This document shows, piece after piece, positions 35,165 to 42,291 of a stretch of DNA of 64,000 nucleotides. Source of the stretch: Pedobacter caeni (GTDB lineage Bacteria > Bacteroidota > Bacteroidia > Sphingobacteriales > Sphingobacteriaceae); NCBI RefSeq assembly GCF_900129215.1, contig NZ_FQUQ01000003.1, positions 700,101 to 764,100 on the forward strand, in the 5' to 3' direction. The position numbers and the translations under genes were made by a program. Position 1 is the stretch's first letter. Each line of letters starts with the position of its first letter. The notes beneath the pieces were generated by a model. The model was not told where the DNA came from. It was given only the letters and a program-made list of their open reading frames with translations, and searched no databases.

Positions 35165-35193
35165 GGGTCATACAGCTGCGAACTGTATGGCCC
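35165..35193. promoter_or_regulatory. Inverted repeat upstream of the xusA-like gene
   Basis: GGGTCATACAG / CTGTATGGCCC, an 11-bp stem with one wobble and a 7-nt spacer, followed on the plus strand by TTTTT. A smaller CCCT-TTTC-AGGG hairpin abuts it (35150-35161). No gene on the plus strand ends here, so it is more likely an operator or a 5'-leader structure of the receptor gene than a plain terminator. Confidence 0.4.
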
Positions 35194-35334
35194 TTTTTAC
35201 CTAATAATTATCACAAGTCGGCAATTCCCCCTATGTTATTTAGACTTTTTTTAAATAAGAGTTGGTTTTTTTTATTTGATATTGATAGTCAGTTGTTTAA
35301 AATTTTAAGTTCATGAGGATTTCCACTGGCTTAA

Positions 35335-35357
35335 GACTTTTTTCCATTCTTGTTGTC
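35335..35357 (+). promoter_or_regulatory. Candidate ECF sigma promoter (GACTT-N12-GTTGTC), site 1
   Basis: AAGACTT (GACTT at 35335-35339), 12 nt, GTTGTC (35352-35357). Same elements and spacing as sites at 37007 and 42213. The ATG of the small lipoprotein gene begins only 8 nt after GTC, so the transcript would be almost leaderless. Confidence 0.6.
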
Positions 35358-35365
35358 ATAACGAT

Positions 35366-35608
35366 ATGAAGAAAATCTATTCGTTAATCCTGTTACCGCT
35401 TTTGTTCGGCTCTTGTACAGCAATCAGGAGTCTTCACACTGAACGGATGTCCAAATCTGCATCTGAGATCAGGGTTTATGCCATAAGCCCCATGTTGAGC
35501 GGGTATAGCCTGCTGAGCGGACTGGATGAAGAGCAGAATTACTACAGCTTTATCGTTAAAGATATCCCCCATACCTTGAAAATAGGCGATGTTTATTCCA
35601 TGAAATAA
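35366..35608 (+). CDS. Small putative lipoprotein
   Basis: 80 residues. N-terminus MKKIYSLILLPLLFGSC is a clear lipoprotein signal with Cys at residue 17. The mature part is about 64 residues with no domain I recognise. It is preceded by a candidate ECF promoter and closed by a strong terminator, which supports it as a real single-gene unit. The very short distance between promoter and ATG is odd. It may belong to the regulon of the sigma factor at 37060. Confidence 0.65.
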   Translation: MKKIYSLILLPLLFGSCTAIRSLHTERMSKSASEIRVYAISPMLSGYSLLSGLDEEQNYYSFIVKDIPHTLKIGDVYSMK

Positions 35609-35622
35609 ATACTTAAGTATAT

Positions 35623-35665
35623 AAAAAAGGGCCTGACGAAAAAATTTCATCAGGCCCTTTTTTAT
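35623..35665. terminator. Bidirectional terminator
   Basis: GGGCCTGA / TCAGGCCC core flanked by six A and six T. The inner GAAA/TTTC pairing extends it past a C-A mismatch. It serves the plus-strand lipoprotein gene and the minus-strand genes that converge on it. Confidence 0.9.
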
Positions 35666-35681
35666 CAGAAGAATTAGCAGT

Positions 35682-35921
35682 TTAGTGCTTTTTCGCCGGT
35701 TTTGCTGGTAGCGGTGCTGCAGGTTTCTGCCCTTTATCTGCTTTACCTGGAGATTTGGTCTCTTTTGCAGGAACCTCCTTTTTCAGGGTGTCTTTTTTAA
35801 CAGGATTTTGTTTTGGTTTATTTTGAGCCATTGCGCTCATGCCGATTGGCATTACTGCACAGAAGATGGCTGCAAGAACTGAACCTTTTAAAATGGACTG
35901 GATTTTTGAATTGCTTTTCAT
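35682..35921 (-). CDS. Small exported Lys/Pro/Ala-rich protein
   Basis: 79 residues. Signal peptide to about residue 33 (AVMPIGMSAMAQ), then a low-complexity basic tail rich in Lys, Pro and Ala with repeated KPAK/KETK units, ending PAKPAKKH. It looks disordered and may bind polyanions such as LPS or DNA, but that is speculation. Downstream of two lipoprotein genes on the same strand with a 59-bp gap, and followed by a terminator. No separate promoter of the ECF type is seen before it. Confidence 0.6.
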   Translation of the reverse strand: MKSNSKIQSILKGSVLAAIFCAVMPIGMSAMAQNKPKQNPVKKDTLKKEVPAKETKSPGKADKGQKPAAPLPAKPAKKH

Positions 35922-35980
35922 AATGATTTAATTTAATTGTTATTTAGGATAAGGGGTTGTTTTAATTTTTACCGGATAGT

Positions 35981-36412
35981 TTACATTTTATGCTGTTCCG
36001 TATACTTCTTGACTTTTCCGTTTCTGGTGTGGTAAACACTGATCTGATCATTTGGCAGATCGATGCTTAAGGTAAAGTCATTATTGGCGCAATTGTGCTG
36101 TTCACATCCTGTAGTAGAGATGATATTGTTTTCAATGGTTATTGGGGTTTCCGTATTCCAGTATTTAACCATCATATCATAATCACTGCCTAATAACTCC
36201 TGTAGGCGGGGTTGTAGCTTTACGTTTTTCAGCAAGGCAACTTCATTTGGGTACCGGCCGATATAACCTGCCAGCTCTGCGAGTTCAGAGCGGATTGGTT
36301 TAGGATCTATGATCTCGATACTGGTCTTGCTTTTTTCTGTTCTTTTCCTTTCGGTGCAGGAACTAAGGAGAAATACCGCGATGGTCAGGAAGGTTAAAAA
36401 CGTGCTTTTCAT
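35981..36412 (-). CDS. Putative lipoprotein of unknown function
   Basis: 143 residues with a lipoprotein signal (FLLSSC then TERKR). The mature part has an IRSELAELAGYIGRYPNEV helix and a C-terminal half with C-E-Q-H-N-C and strands DFTLSIDLPNDQISVYHTR. It resembles small secreted beta-domain proteins but I cannot name the family. It begins 3 bp after the CHRD gene, so the two are co-transcribed from the divergent ECF-type promoter. Confidence 0.7.
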   Translation of the reverse strand: MKSTFLTFLTIAVFLLSSCTERKRTEKSKTSIEIIDPKPIRSELAELAGYIGRYPNEVALLKNVKLQPRLQELLGSDYDMMVKYWNTETPITIENNIISTTGCEQHNCANNDFTLSIDLPNDQISVYHTRNGKVKKYTEQHKM

Positions 36413-36415
36413 CGT

Positions 36416-36916
36416 TTATTTTTTATTGATCAGGAGTTGACCACGGATTTCACCAGCAGGGAATCTTGTGGAAATGATGTTGATGTATGCTTTGTTTTCA
36501 AGCACGGCCTTTTCTCCGATCTCATTTAAGACAACTGTACCGATCAGAGGGCTGGTATATTTTTCACCTTCTTTCTTCAGGTTGGCCAGCAAAGTACCGA
36601 GCTCTGTTGCCGTACCCAGATGAAGGTTGATGTTGCCTGGCTCGATGCCACTAAAGCGAAGGTTGTATCTAAGCGTTTTGTTTGATTTGGAATAAGTGGC
36701 TGAAAGGGTGGCAGTGGCCACAGAACCGGACCCGGTACTACCCGCATTCACTACAGATGTGATGTCATAGGGTGTTTCTGTAGTTTTCCCGCCAGGGCGC
36801 TGTGATTTTTTCTTGCAGGAGCTGAACATCACCAGCATACAGCAAATGGCACTAAACAGGATGACTGGTTTGCTGAAGGAAATTCCTTTTGGATTGATTC
36901 GTGTTTTCATTAACAT
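36416..36916 (-). CDS. CHRD-domain lipoprotein
   Basis: 166 residues. Signal with a lipobox (MLVMFSSC). The CHRD domain is recognised by the strand pattern ATLSATYSKSNKTLRYNLRF, then GNINLHLGT and the ending AYINIISTRFPAGEIRGQL, which is very characteristic. CHRD domains occur in extracellular proteins of bacteria and in chordin; their bacterial role is unclear. It is the first gene after a minus-strand GACTT-N12-GATGTC element and is divergent from the ECF sigma gene. Confidence 0.85.
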   Translation of the reverse strand: MLMKTRINPKGISFSKPVILFSAICCMLVMFSSCKKKSQRPGGKTTETPYDITSVVNAGSTGSGSVATATLSATYSKSNKTLRYNLRFSGIEPGNINLHLGTATELGTLLANLKKEGEKYTSPLIGTVVLNEIGEKAVLENKAYINIISTRFPAGEIRGQLLINKK

Positions 36917-36942
36917 AAAAATTAGATTTGTTTTTCTAGTAA

Positions 36943-36965
36943 GACATCCCTTCTTTTTAAAAGTC
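36943..36965 (-). promoter_or_regulatory. Candidate ECF sigma promoter (GACTT-N12-GATGTC), site 2
   Basis: On the minus strand TAAGACTT (GACTT 36965-36961), 12 nt, GATGTC (36948-36943), then 26 nt to the ATG of the CHRD lipoprotein. One base differs from the GTTGTC of the other sites. It faces away from site 3, so the divergent region has back-to-back copies. Confidence 0.65.
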
Positions 36966-37006
36966 TTAATGCTTATTTTTTTAAAAAAATATTGAAATTT
37001 GAGTAG

Positions 37007-37029
37007 GACTTAAAGTGATTTAGGTTGTC
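37007..37029 (+). promoter_or_regulatory. Candidate ECF sigma promoter (GACTT-N12-GTTGTC), site 3
   Basis: AGGACTT (GACTT 37007-37011), 12 nt, GTTGTC (37024-37029), 30 nt before the sigma factor ATG. Written as GGAC-N17-GTC it resembles the general ECF promoter form GGAAC-N16/17-CGTC. It would give autoregulation of the sigma gene. Confidence 0.7.
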
Positions 37030-37059
37030 ATCATGTATATATATACTTAAGGAGTACTT

Positions 37060-37671
37060 ATGACCAATAAGGATAATGAGCTCATAGAAGGGATCTGCCG
37101 AAAGGATAAACAGTGTTTTGAGCTACTTTACAAAGGGCATTATAAAAAATTATACGTTCTGGCCTTTCAGTATGTTCGTCAGCAGGAAATGGCCGAAGAG
37201 ATTGTGAATGATGTTTTTCTCAAGGTTTGGAATGACGCTGAACAATTGAACATCAAGCAGTCGCTGGGACCGTATTTGTCCAGGTGCGTCATCAATATGG
37301 CTTTAAACAGCATCAAGAAGGAAAGCCGGAAGGCTGCAAACGAGGTGAGGTTCCTGTCTGGTTACGAGGAGTATGAAGAGGAGAGCGACGCTGCCCAAAT
37401 ACTGGAAAATAAGTTGATCAGGCTGGAAAAAGCCCTGGAGAGCCTGCCTCCACAATGCAGGAAAGTGATCATGATGAGCAAATTCGATAAGTGTAAACAG
37501 CAGGAGATTGCCGATGCGCTGAATATTTCGGTCAAAACAGTGAAAAGTCACCTGACCAATGGATATGAAAAAATCCGGGTAATATTATCGAAAGAACAGG
37601 TCTTGTTTTTCTTTCTCTTTCTTTTATCCGCAGTTGAATTAAGACTTCTGCACCTAATTAATGTCTTATAA
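37060..37671 (+). CDS. ECF-type RNA polymerase sigma factor with hydrophobic C-terminal tail
   Basis: 203 residues. Region 2 covers FELLYKGHYKKLYVLAFQYV to NDVFLKVW, and region 4 covers SLPPQCRKVIMMSKFDKCKQ to ALNISVKTVKSHLTNG with the helix-turn-helix. After region 4 the last ~22 residues (VLFFFLFLLSAVELRLLHLI) form a probable membrane-associated helix, a variant present in some Bacteroidota FecI-like factors. It heads an operon with FecR, a TonB receptor and a DUF4249 lipoprotein. Candidate promoters of identical pattern precede this gene, the divergent CHRD operon, the small lipoprotein and the DUF5686 gene. Confidence 0.92.
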   Translation: MTNKDNELIEGICRKDKQCFELLYKGHYKKLYVLAFQYVRQQEMAEEIVNDVFLKVWNDAEQLNIKQSLGPYLSRCVINMALNSIKKESRKAANEVRFLSGYEEYEEESDAAQILENKLIRLEKALESLPPQCRKVIMMSKFDKCKQQEIADALNISVKTVKSHLTNGYEKIRVILSKEQVLFFFLFLLSAVELRLLHLINVL

Positions 37672-37676
37672 GTATC

Positions 37677-38672
37677 ATGGAAGAAATTAATAACTCAAAT
37701 CACATCCCTTACCATCTGATCATGGATGAGTTGGAAGGGAAAATTTCAACAACCGATCTTCAGGAGTTGGAAAGCTGGAAGGCAGCCAATCCTGATCATT
37801 TGCGCAGCTATCAGGAAATCCTTGACATTGCTGACCATTCCGAACTGCTAATGGTATACAAGGAAACCGATCCGGAACAGGCATGGCAACGATTTGAACC
37901 TTCAATTCCTGTAGAGACCCGCATCGTTTCCCTGCATCCTCAAAAGAAAAAGGGGTTGCCCTTTCTGAAATGGGCTGCTGCCGTAATGGTCCTGATCTCA
38001 GGAGCATGGTTTGTGGCAAATCAGAGGGGCTGGATTGGAGAAGAGACAGTCCGTACCGGAAATGAGCATCAAAAATTAGTGTTGCCTGATGGTACTGAAG
38101 TGTTTATGAATGCAAATACCACGATTTCATACCATAAGAGCGGGTTTCTGAATTCCAGAAATGTGGAACTGGAAAAAGGAGAGGCCTATTTCAACGTGAT
38201 TCATGATGAGAAAAGTCCTTTTTCCATTAAGGTGGGAGAACTCTATGTAAATGATCTTGGAACAAGTTTTAACCTGAAAGTGGAGCCTGAGCAGGTAGTC
38301 GTAGTGGTTAATTCCGGTAAAGTTGCGTTGGAACAAGGCAAGGAAACGAAAAAAATCCTTTTGTCTGCCCAGGACAGGGGGACTTTTAACAAGGTGACAA
38401 AGGAAATGAGCGCGGTTAAAAATGAGGACCTCAATTATAAGGCATGGCATGATAAAACTTTACATTATCAGCAAGCATTGCTGACTGAAGTTTCCGATGA
38501 CATGAAAGAATTGTTTGGAACGCAGATTGTTTTTCAGGATTCTACCTTAAAGGAACGAAAACTAAGCGCTTACTTTAAAAATAAGTCTGAGGAAGAGATC
38601 ATGAATACCATTGGGGAAACACTCAGGTTGAAAGTAACGAAAAGAGATGGTACATTTGTTTTATCTAATTAA
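37677..38672 (+). CDS. FecR-family anti-sigma factor
   Basis: 331 residues. Cytoplasmic N-terminal part of about 90 residues, one membrane helix (about 97-113, FLKWAAAVMVLISGAWFV), FecR domain (HQKLVLPDGTEVFMNANTT to FNVIHDEKSPFSIKVGELYV) and a DUF4974 domain at the C-terminus (DDMKELFGTQIVFQDSTLKE). It begins 5 bp after the sigma gene and probably works with the STN domain of the next gene to control that sigma factor. Confidence 0.92.
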   Translation: MEEINNSNHIPYHLIMDELEGKISTTDLQELESWKAANPDHLRSYQEILDIADHSELLMVYKETDPEQAWQRFEPSIPVETRIVSLHPQKKKGLPFLKWAAAVMVLISGAWFVANQRGWIGEETVRTGNEHQKLVLPDGTEVFMNANTTISYHKSGFLNSRNVELEKGEAYFNVIHDEKSPFSIKVGELYVNDLGTSFNLKVEPEQVVVVVNSGKVALEQGKETKKILLSAQDRGTFNKVTKEMSAVKNEDLNYKAWHDKTLHYQQALLTEVSDDMKELFGTQIVFQDSTLKERKLSAYFKNKSEEEIMNTIGETLRLKVTKRDGTFVLSN

Positions 38673-38757
38673 ATACGGAGCCTATTTTTAGACTATACAT
38701 TTTAACCATTAGTATTAAAGAATAATTAATATGAGTTCTCTTTTCCCTCATTTCTGA

Positions 38758-41340
38758 ATGAAGGTATTTTGCATTCAGCGATCCATGGTCATTAAATTGA
38801 TGGCCATGGTTTTTCTTGTTTTAATGGCTGGGGGGATGGTAAAAGCCCAGAACATTCCTCTAAGAAAAAAAATGACGGTACGTTTCTCCAATGTTACACT
38901 GGAAGAAGCACTGAACCTGCTGAATGCTGACCATACCACGCCTTTGTCTTTCGATCCTTCGATTATTCCGGAGGGGAAAAGGTTCAACCGTTCTTTCTCT
39001 GATGCCCCCCTTTCTCTGATTCTTGAATTTCTGCTTGCTGAAACAGGTTTGTCTTATAAATTTCTGTTCAGAGAGGTAATCATCCTGCCAATGGAGCAAA
39101 ATAAAACAACGCTGAACGGCCGTATTGTTGATGCCGAAACCGGAGAAGATCTGATCGGGGCGAGTATGTATATTGAAAGCCTGAAACAAGGGGTAAACAG
39201 CAATAACTATGGATTTTACTCCCTCACTGTTCCAACGAGTGATTATGAAATCCTGGTTAGCCATGTGGGGTATGTATCCCAAAGACTGAATTTCTCTTTG
39301 CAATTCCCTAACTACCTTCAAATCATCCGGCTTCAGAAACAGGTCAATAAACTTGAAGAGATTGTCGTAAAAGCAGTGTCAGCGAAGGATTCTATTGCGC
39401 CTAAAAATCCCGGACAGGCGCTGGATTGGGAAACGTTGAGAAATGCGCCGTATTATCGGGGAGAAGCAGATGTGATTAAGGCACTTCAAATGCAAAACGG
39501 CATTCTTGCATTAACAGAAGGAAGTAGCCAGATGTTTATCAGGGGAGGAAATAAAGACCAGAACCTGATCTTACTGGATGAAGCTATTGTGTATAATCCA
39601 TCACATCTATTTGGACTAAGCTCCGTTTTTAATCCTGATGCGTTAAAGAATGTTCAGACCTATACAGATGCCATGCCTGCAAATTTCGGCGGACGATTAT
39701 CTTCTGTAATTGATGCCCGTATGGCTGATGGGGACGATAAAAATTTCCATGTCAAAGGAGGACTCAGCTTATTGGCGGCCAGAGTCTCATTGGAAGGACC
39801 TTTGGTGAAAGAAAAAGGATCATTCCTCTTTGCTGCCCGAAGGAGTCTGAGCAATGTGCTCCGCAGGGATCTGGAATTATTTGATTTGAAACCTGCATAT
39901 CATGATTTTAACTTCAAGGTCAATCACCGGTTCAATTCCCGGGACCGGCTCTTTTTCTCTTCTTATATCGGAAGAGACAAGGTGAGGTCACAGAATGGAT
40001 ATTTTAACCGTTGGGGGAATCAAACGGCTACCTTACGCTGGAACCACATCTTCACGCCAAGGTTATTCTTAAACTTATCTGCGATATATAGCAATTATAA
40101 AAATGAACTGTACATCAATGCGGATTCCCCGACCGGGATGGACAAGTGGATCACCGGAATTAAGGATGCGACTGTAAAGGGTGATTTTATTTTTTACCAT
40201 AAACCTCAAAGTCAGTTTCAATTTGGTTTCAGCAGCATCCTTCATCTTTTTATACCCGGAGAAATCAATAAAGAAGAAAAAAACAGCATTCCCAGAGCCA
40301 GAGCCGCTGAATCGGCTATATATGCATCTCACCGGTGGTTGATTGGCGAAAAAGTAAGGCTTTCCTATGGGTTGAGAATGAGTATGTTTCAGAACATTTC
40401 TACTCCCAGGCTCTTTAATATTGATGAATTCTACGAACCTGTTGATTTTGAGACAGATGTAAGGGGAGGGTATAAAAGGTTTTTTAGACTGGAACCCCGT
40501 TTTACCTTCCAGTATATGTTGCGGCCATCCAGCTATCTGCAGCTCAACTACAACAGAAATTATCAATACCTGCAACTCCTGCAGAATGATGAACTGGCAT
40601 TTTCATCGCTGGAGAGCTGGATTCCATCCAGTCCCAATCTCGCACCACAGCAATCGGATTTGTTTTCGATGGAATACAAAGGCCGTTTTCCTTTTGGTAT
40701 CCTCTCTTTGAGTGGATACTATAAAAAGATGAACAATCAGTTGGAGTTGGTTGATCATGCCCAACTGATTTCAAACCCTGCAGTAGAAACACAGCTCCGT
40801 CCGGGGTCCTCGGAAGCCTATGGTTTGGAGTTTATGCTTTCGAAAGACATTGGTCGCTTTAAAGGAACATTTTTCTACACCTGGTCGAGAGTTTTCCGGA
40901 CAATCGACCAGATCAATCAGGGAAAAAGATATCCGGCAAATTATGACATTCCCCATGTGGCAAAGCTTGCCCTTGGTTACCGGATTTCCGACCAGCTGTC
41001 TGTCCATTCCCTTTTTACCTATAATAATGGAAGACCGGTCACTTTTCCAATAGGCTATTTTTTGCAGAAGGATGTGAAAGTACCCATCTATGGCGAACGT
41101 AATTCTGCGCGGATGCCTGATTTTCATCGACTGGACCTTAACCTGAAATGGGAGCCCTCTACCGGAAGTATTAAAAAAAGACAGTTTATCAGTAGTTTTA
41201 ATGTCGGATTGTATAACGTATATGGAAGGAAAAATCCGCTTGTGTATAGAATTAATCAGAATAACCCTGAGGATTTACAGTTTGATGAACAGATTTTTTC
41301 CGGGAGAACCTTTGCCTTCAGTTATAACTTTAAATTTTAG
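38758..41340 (+). CDS. TonB-dependent receptor with STN and CarboxypepD_reg-like domains
   Basis: 860 residues. Signal peptide (ends GGMVKAQ), STN domain at about 38-112 (MTVRFSNVTLEEALNLL), CarboxypepD_reg-like domain at about 118-200 (TTLNGRIVDAETGEDLIGAS), plug domain at about 215-340 (GGNKDQNLILLDEAIVYNPS, FGGRLSSVIDARM), then the barrel to the end (FAFSYNFKF). It pairs with the DUF4249 lipoprotein that follows by 3 bp, the usual pairing in Sphingobacteria. The STN domain indicates signalling through the adjacent FecR and sigma factor. Substrate unknown. Confidence 0.9.
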   Translation: MKVFCIQRSMVIKLMAMVFLVLMAGGMVKAQNIPLRKKMTVRFSNVTLEEALNLLNADHTTPLSFDPSIIPEGKRFNRSFSDAPLSLILEFLLAETGLSYKFLFREVIILPMEQNKTTLNGRIVDAETGEDLIGASMYIESLKQGVNSNNYGFYSLTVPTSDYEILVSHVGYVSQRLNFSLQFPNYLQIIRLQKQVNKLEEIVVKAVSAKDSIAPKNPGQALDWETLRNAPYYRGEADVIKALQMQNGILALTEGSSQMFIRGGNKDQNLILLDEAIVYNPSHLFGLSSVFNPDALKNVQTYTDAMPANFGGRLSSVIDARMADGDDKNFHVKGGLSLLAARVSLEGPLVKEKGSFLFAARRSLSNVLRRDLELFDLKPAYHDFNFKVNHRFNSRDRLFFSSYIGRDKVRSQNGYFNRWGNQTATLRWNHIFTPRLFLNLSAIYSNYKNELYINADSPTGMDKWITGIKDATVKGDFIFYHKPQSQFQFGFSSILHLFIPGEINKEEKNSIPRARAAESAIYASHRWLIGEKVRLSYGLRMSMFQNISTPRLFNIDEFYEPVDFETDVRGGYKRFFRLEPRFTFQYMLRPSSYLQLNYNRNYQYLQLLQNDELAFSSLESWIPSSPNLAPQQSDLFSMEYKGRFPFGILSLSGYYKKMNNQLELVDHAQLISNPAVETQLRPGSSEAYGLEFMLSKDIGRFKGTFFYTWSRVFRTIDQINQGKRYPANYDIPHVAKLALGYRISDQLSVHSLFTYNNGRPVTFPIGYFLQKDVKVPIYGERNSARMPDFHRLDLNLKWEPSTGSIKKRQFISSFNVGLYNVYGRKNPLVYRINQNNPEDLQFDEQIFSGRTFAFSYNFKF

Positions 41341-41343
41341 CAA

Positions 41344-42183
41344 ATGAAATTAAGAACGAATTTATGGTTACCTGTTATTCTCCTGTTGTTCATGGGATGT
41401 AAAAAAAAGGAAAGTCCCTTTCAACCGCCAATATATGACCTTATCGTGGAGGGGGGAATCAATACCTTTAGCAAAAACCAATATATACGTCTGGTCAAAC
41501 CGGTATCATTTGACGATGAAGCGGCCTCAGTAAACCTGAATCCAATCAGTAATGCAGAAGTGAGTGTAAATGATGGTACTCATGATGTAAGTTTTAAAGA
41601 GATTAAAGGAACGGGTGTTTATACTGCCGTTATGGAGAATAATAACAAGTACTTTTCCGCTTATACGCTAACCATCAAGTACAATAATAAAATATATACT
41701 GCGCAGGATAGCCTGCTTCCGGTATTTCCAATCGATGAAAATTATATTCCGCTCTCTTTGAAAAAGATGCAGGAAGGACAGGTCAGACTGACCATTCCAA
41801 AACATACCTTTGGAACGCAAAATGCCCAGCAATGGTTAATTTTGCCACAAGGGAAAGCCTGGAATCCGGCAAAATTCAAAGAGAATTACCAGTATAGTTA
41901 TTCCCATGTTTATGGAACTCCAAATGCGCTGCACCCGCTCATTCAAAAGGCGAGAATTACAGATGTGGGAATAAATGATAAGCTGGTCATTTGTAAGTTT
42001 TCCCTTTCTCCGCCATATAGCGTTTACCTGTACAGCGTGTTTCAGGAAACGGATTGGAAAGGCTTGTTGTCTTCTGTTCCCGGAAATGTCAAAGGCAATA
42101 TCTCTGGTAATGCGAATGGTTTCTTTTATGCCATTGATGTGGAAGTGCAAACAAAATCAGTAAAAGAACTGATGGACCATTAA
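41344..42183 (+). CDS. DUF4249 lipoprotein
   Basis: 279 residues with a lipoprotein signal (LLLFMGC then KKKESP). The DUF4249 pattern is clear: a transthyretin-like N-terminal segment with LIVEGGINTFSKNQYIRLVKP and SNAEVSVNDGTHDVSF, then a YTLTIKYNNKIYTAQDSLL strand. It is a surface or periplasmic partner of the preceding TonB receptor, probably serving a SusD-like role in ligand capture. This is an inference from constant pairing. Same operon as the sigma/FecR/receptor genes. Confidence 0.85.
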   Translation: MKLRTNLWLPVILLLFMGCKKKESPFQPPIYDLIVEGGINTFSKNQYIRLVKPVSFDDEAASVNLNPISNAEVSVNDGTHDVSFKEIKGTGVYTAVMENNNKYFSAYTLTIKYNNKIYTAQDSLLPVFPIDENYIPLSLKKMQEGQVRLTIPKHTFGTQNAQQWLILPQGKAWNPAKFKENYQYSYSHVYGTPNALHPLIQKARITDVGINDKLVICKFSLSPPYSVYLYSVFQETDWKGLLSSVPGNVKGNISGNANGFFYAIDVEVQTKSVKELMDH

Positions 42184-42212
42184 AATTTTAAAATATTTCA
42201 TTTCTGTTCTAA

Positions 42213-42235
42213 GACTTTTTAAACATCGTGTTGTC
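42213..42235 (+). promoter_or_regulatory. Candidate ECF sigma promoter (GACTT-N12-GTTGTC), site 4
   Basis: AAGACTT (GACTT 42213-42217), 12 nt, GTTGTC (42230-42235), 56 nt before the ATG of the DUF5686 gene. It would give an additional internal promoter for the last two genes of the cluster. Confidence 0.65.
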
Positions 42236-42291
42236 TTAAAGGAAAACACCTGGTCGTGTGCGCTTTTTTTTGCCGCAGACCGAACACATAT

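Noticed and set aside
35243..35266. GACTT followed by GTTGGT at 13-nt spacing upstream of site 1
   Set aside because: Spacing and the last two bases differ from the four good sites, and no gene starts nearby.
40075..40575. 166-residue minus-strand open frame inside the TonB receptor gene
   Set aside because: Shadow of the receptor coding sequence. The same holds for other long minus frames at 24704-25219, 60015-60464 and 38860-39321.
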